Below, one piece after another: positions 60,918-64,000 of a DNA stretch of 64,000 nucleotides. The number at the start of each line of letters is the position of its first letter. Position 1 is the stretch's first letter. The position numbers were made by a program, and so were the translations under genes. The stretch is from positions 2,232,001 to 2,296,000 of the forward strand of contig NZ_CP030053.1 of the NCBI RefSeq assembly GCF_004114955.1, given 5' to 3'. Below the pieces are notes generated by a model. The model was given only the letters and a program-made list of their open reading frames with translations. It was not told the origin of the DNA and made no database searches. This DNA comes from Bradyrhizobium guangzhouense. Lineage in GTDB: Bacteria; Pseudomonadota; Alphaproteobacteria; Rhizobiales; Xanthobacteraceae.

Positions 60918-62519
60918 TTGGGGCCAACGCTGAAAGGGCAATGGACCGCTGCGGCTTGCGTGTTCGGTGCGGCTGCGATTTTCGCGATCGTCTACTGGGC
61001 TGTCGGAGGAGCTGTTTTCCCTACTGACGACGCCTTCATCAATTTGCACAATGCCCAGGTTATTCACGACGGCTACGATCAGAAGTATCTTGGTGTTCCC
61101 GCTCTGGTTGGAGCCACGAGCGGCGTGCATCTCGCCCTGCTGCTGGTCATTGAGAAAGTAGTATCCTCCGATACCATCGCATTGTACCTGCTCGGCGCAT
61201 TTTGCGGCGTGGTGTATGTGCTCGGTCTTCTCTTCGCGAGCATGAACGTTGGATGCTCCCCCCTGGAGGCAGCGCTAATCGCAATCGGTGGGTTGATCTT
61301 TGCGGGCACTCTGTTTCAACTCTTGAATGGAATGGATACCGGACTCTCGATGGCCGCGGTGGCTTGGAACATCAAGCTGCTAACTGACAAGAGACGGACA
61401 CTCTGGCTCTCCCTTCTTTGCGGAATCATGCCATTTATTCGGCCGGAACTCAGTCTCTTCTCTGCCGGATCGATGTTCATTTTGCTTCTGGATAACGATC
61501 GTACGTCCCACTTCAAGATCGCTGCGTGCGTGACCTCGATTCTATGCACCGTGCCGTTCCTGGTGTGGTACTGGGTCGATACCGGCTCTCTGGTTCCCAA
61601 CACCGTCGGTGCCAAGACTTACTTCTTCGCAGACCGTTACGCAGATTTGCCAAGCAAATTGCTTTTCGTGTCGTTGGCAATGGCTCGGGCTGCAGTTGCC
61701 TCCTTCCCCCTTTTTCTCTGTGCTCGTTTCATACGGCCGCGCTCGGCTGGGATTATGCTAGCCGTCTCCGCAATCACTTTCATAGGCTTGTACTTCTGGA
61801 AATTCCCTAGCGGACTCTCCCATAATGGAAGCCGATATCTCTACATATTTGTGCCGGTCATACTTTTCGGTGTTGCGTGCGGTCTCACTTCGGCGGCTCG
61901 AACGAAAACCCTTCGACTAATCGGGATTTCGGCTTTCTTCCTGCCATTAGCCTTTGGCTGGCAACTTTCCGACTATTGGACGCACATAACAGGAAATCAG
62001 AAAAGCCTGTGCGACGTCGTGCGATGGATTAATCAGAATTTACCGGATCGACCGACGATACTGGTCCATGACGCTGGTTATGTCGCATACGCCGGACATG
62101 TTCCGCTTGTCGACCTCGTGGGCCTCAAGACGCCGGCTGCGACCGAATTTCACAAACGGCTAACGTATCCAAGCGTTGGGAAGCTAAGGTCAAAGGCGAT
62201 CGCCGACATCGCTCGATCATTCAATACGGAATATCTTCTGGCGCTTGAAGAATGGAACGAGAGATTTGATCTTGTCGATGGTCTGCGGGAAGAGGGGTGG
62301 CGTGTGGAGGAAGTGTACGCGGGAATAGCCTCCGAGAATACGCCCGCTTCAGATGTCTACCACCTTTATAGGCTGAGGAAGGCAGTCTCGACTGTTGGCC
62401 AGTTCGGGATAGATCGAAGGTCGGGCCGCGCTACTTTAAAAGGCACTCAGGTCTTGCCTGATCTGGATTCGCTCAAGGTAGAGGAATCTTTCGACCGACC
62501 AGAGCAAGCGGGCGACTAG
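60918..62519 (+). CDS. GT-C-type membrane glycosyltransferase-like protein
   Basis: 533 aa with about ten membrane segments. After the first segment comes AVFPTDDAFINLHNAQVIHD, the double-Asp loop of GT-C glycosyltransferases (GT39/arabinofuranosyltransferase-like) that use polyprenyl-phosphate sugars. The C-terminal third is soluble (VRWINQNLPDRPTILVHDAG YVAYAG), typical of this group. The start is TTG 60918 with AAGGT upstream; it is uncertain. GC is visibly lower than in neighbours, hinting at acquisition. The sugar and acceptor are unknown. Confidence 0.7.
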   Translation: MGPTLKGQWTAAACVFGAAAIFAIVYWAVGGAVFPTDDAFINLHNAQVIHDGYDQKYLGVPALVGATSGVHLALLLVIEKVVSSDTIALYLLGAFCGVVYVLGLLFASMNVGCSPLEAALIAIGGLIFAGTLFQLLNGMDTGLSMAAVAWNIKLLTDKRRTLWLSLLCGIMPFIRPELSLFSAGSMFILLLDNDRTSHFKIAACVTSILCTVPFLVWYWVDTGSLVPNTVGAKTYFFADRYADLPSKLLFVSLAMARAAVASFPLFLCARFIRPRSAGIMLAVSAITFIGLYFWKFPSGLSHNGSRYLYIFVPVILFGVACGLTSAARTKTLRLIGISAFFLPLAFGWQLSDYWTHITGNQKSLCDVVRWINQNLPDRPTILVHDAGYVAYAGHVPLVDLVGLKTPAATEFHKRLTYPSVGKLRSKAIADIARSFNTEYLLALEEWNERFDLVDGLREEGWRVEEVYAGIASENTPASDVYHLYRLRKAVSTVGQFGIDRRSGRATLKGTQVLPDLDSLKVEESFDRPEQAGD

Positions 62520-62877
62520 CAAGTGTTTTCGAGTGGAAGCTCCTAGATCAACGCAGCCCTTTCGGCTTGCCGAGTGCCATCGTGATCTCCAGTCTTTCCA
62601 ATCAAGCCGACTGAATCACTCCAAATCTGAGACGCAATCAATTGGCCTATGGCCGGCCTTTTCACGCCAACTATCAGTTTTTGGCGCGCGGCCGAGCTCA
62701 GTGATTGCCAGACAAGCTGATGACTATTGCGTCACGATCCGCGAAGCTCCTGTCTGGGACAAGGTCCTCGGCCTCGGATCGGCGGACCCTCGCGCTGGCT
62801 TTGAGGCGATCACTGCTAATCTCGTCGTTTCCTTCTATTTCGCCAAGCGAGCTTTGAGAGCGTTGCAGGGATCAAGG

Positions 62878-63177
62878 ATGAAGATGCTAGACGACGACAT
62901 CATGGCGATCATGGCCAAGACACTGGCCGAGCAGCAGAAGCTGCAGCAGGACCGCATCATAGCGATCGTATTGAAAGCGGTAGCGTCGGAGCTGGCTTCC
63001 TTTGGAATCGAAGATGATGATCGGAGGAAGATGAGGGCGGACTTCCAGCACCTCCGGCGGTGGCGGAAAAGCGTGGAGCAGGCGCAAAGCTTCATCCTGA
63101 AGGCCGTAATCACGGTGCTGGCCACCGGGCTGATGGGGACTGTCTGGCTGGGCGTAAAGGTCGTGCTGAGCAAGTGA
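62878..63177 (+). CDS. Holin-like small membrane protein (phage type)
   Basis: 99 aa from ATG 62878; a longer in-frame reading from 62533 has no protein character before this. The end DDRRKMRADFQHLRRWRKSV EQAQSF followed by one membrane segment (AVITVLATGLMGTVWLGVKV) is a pattern seen in small phage-cluster proteins of Bradyrhizobium. The adjacent frameshifted GNAT gene supports a prophage origin. Confidence 0.65.
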   Translation: MKMLDDDIMAIMAKTLAEQQKLQQDRIIAIVLKAVASELASFGIEDDDRRKMRADFQHLRRWRKSVEQAQSFILKAVITVLATGLMGTVWLGVKVVLSK

Positions 63178-63218
63178 GCGTCTCGTCGGCGACGTCGCCG
63201 CTCGACCGATTCCATCCG

Positions 63219-63590
63219 ATGAATCACGTCATGTACAGAATTCGTATGCTCGACGAGTCCGATGATGACGTTGCCGACGCCCGGGCTGATTTGCATCGGC
63301 TGACTTTTTTGGCACTGCGGCGGTGTCGGAGTTCGATCTCGGAGCGTGGTGGCTTGCCTGTCAAGGCGACGATGCAATCGCCTTCACATGCGTCGTGCCG
63401 TCCATCTACGCGCCGCATTTCGGGTGTTGCTGCGGGGGTGAATTCCTGGCGCTGCATTGGGGCGGGGACCTTCATCGCAGGTTGATGCGGGCTACCGAAA
63501 TGGCACGGCAACGTTTCCGCTACGACGGACGATCTGGTTTCGGCGAATAGCTTCATCAAGGCGGGCTATCGCCCTTCTAACCCGAAGTCG
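63219..63590 (+). pseudogene. Frameshifted phage-type GNAT acetyltransferase
   Basis: ATG 63219 reads YRIRMLDESDDDVADARADL HRLTF. At a run of six T (63305-63310) the frame shifts to GTAAVSEFDLGAWWLACQGD and AFTCVVPSIYAPHFG, and near 63500 shifts again to HGNVSATTDDLVSANSFIKA GYRPSNP. Together these rebuild a GNAT-fold acetyltransferase of the kind found next to holin-like genes in Rhizobiales prophages. Two or more indels make it nonfunctional. Confidence 0.7.
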
Positions 63591-63807
63591 GCTAGCGATA
63601 GTCGCATACGCTGTATTGGCGAAGGTCGCTTCGTTGAGCGGAATGTCTCGCGATACGGAACGCTCATTTCAGGTTTTATTTCTGCCGGGTCCCTTTTACG
63701 AACTGAAGCCTTGCGACTGAAGCACTTGCGGAGTTGGTTCTCCCGGGCTTTAAACTCGCTTGCAGTAAAACTCGGCAGGTATAAGCCGATGCAAGGGAGC
63801 CCTAGGG

Positions 63808-64000
63808 ATGTCCACCAAGCCTCAATTGCCGGAACGTCCGTCGCGGGCCGCAGGAGTACCAACCGCGCTTGATGGTCTCTTGGTCATCGATTTCACGCGC
63901 GTGGTCGCCGGCCCCGCCTGCACACAGACGCTGGCCGATTTCGGTGCGCGCGTCATCAAGATCGAGAATCCCGACGGCGGCGACGACACGCGCGCCTATG
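63808..64000 (+). CDS. Class III CoA-transferase (CaiB/BaiF family), partial
   Basis: First 64 codons only, cut by the window end. ATG 63808 has AAGGGAG upstream. After a short N-terminus comes [42 protein letters not shown], the CaiB/BaiF hallmark. These enzymes move CoA between carboxylic acids. Substrate cannot be judged from this fragment. GC returns to the window average here. Confidence 0.88.
   Translation, partial: MSTKPQLPERPSRAAGVPTALDGLLVIDFTRVVAGPACTQTLADFGARVIKIENPDGGDDTRAY

Noticed and set aside
62533..62877. N-terminal extension of the holin-like protein
   Set aside because: The extra 115 residues show no protein-like pattern; the conserved phage-type part starts at the ATG at 62878.
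63566..63862. Minus-strand reading of 98 codons at the right end
   Set aside because: It runs opposite the GNAT remnant and into the CoA-transferase start, with no ribosome site.

Overview
The window reads as chromosomal DNA of a Bradyrhizobium-type alphaproteobacterium (Rhizobiales). It is GC-rich, starts are often GTG or TTG with good Shine-Dalgarno sites, and the gene content is typical of the lineage: BMP-family nucleoside-type ABC transporters, GcrA-like and DUF3606 proteins, a phasin, CoxE/MoxR partners, SoxCD, and many small lineage-type proteins. No rRNA, tRNA, CRISPR array or intact insertion sequence was seen. All functions are inferred from reading the sequence; no database search was run.

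Layout. (1) 1-12.1 kb: a purine/ureide-type nitrogen locus. It holds two nucleoside-type ABC transporter sets: ATPase plus permeases at 1-2713, and BMP protein, two permeases and an ATPase at 5034-10405. They surround a Tsx-like outer-membrane protein, a guanine-deaminase-like enzyme, a biuret-amidohydrolase-like cysteine hydrolase and a divergent allantoate/N-carbamoyl amidohydrolase. The genes from 10405 down to 4536 overlap or nearly touch and form one operon. (2) 12.1-18.2 kb: an unknown 457-aa protein, a secreted phospholipase C/phosphatase-like enzyme, a TPR-sulfotransferase coupled to a lone STN-domain protein, and a small winged-helix-like protein. (3) 18.5-28.8 kb: a CoxE-like VWA protein with a MoxR ATPase, quinone oxidoreductase, an S24 repressor with visible operators, a GcrA-like regulator with a DUF6456 protein, small secreted proteins, a phasin, a cytochrome c and a hydrolase. 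(4) 28.9-34.9 kb: a TpsB transporter divergent from a FecR-domain protein with a Gly/Asn repeat tail and a CHASE2-PAS-GGDEF-EAL protein. (5) 35-43.6 kb: arginase, SoxC/SoxD, an enolase-superfamily enzyme, an atypical Nramp transporter, a PhyH-type dioxygenase and a Crp/Fnr regulator.

(6) 43.6-60.1 kb: a dense run of small genes that looks like a general-stress/DNA-protection region. It has two DUF3606 proteins, an SRAP protein, an ATP-dependent DNA ligase, a DUF4142 protein, a class III cyclase with TPRs, a receiver-only response regulator and several small secreted or coiled-coil proteins. Five of these genes have EcfG-like promoters of the form GGAAC-N16-nGTT. The same region carries four copies of an about 85-bp element with a promoter-like start and a terminator-like hairpin that covaries between copies; this is a candidate small-RNA family. 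(7) 60.1-64 kb: a decayed glyoxalase duplicate, a lower-GC membrane glycosyltransferase-like gene, a holin-like protein with a frameshifted GNAT gene (prophage debris), and the start of a class III CoA-transferase.

Other non-coding structure: a 91-bp palindromic repeat at 4437-4527, two 49-bp palindromes (40506, 42764) that each supply the TAG stop of the neighbouring gene, a 48-bp-period tandem repeat at 35220-35307, and several strong hairpins between convergent genes.
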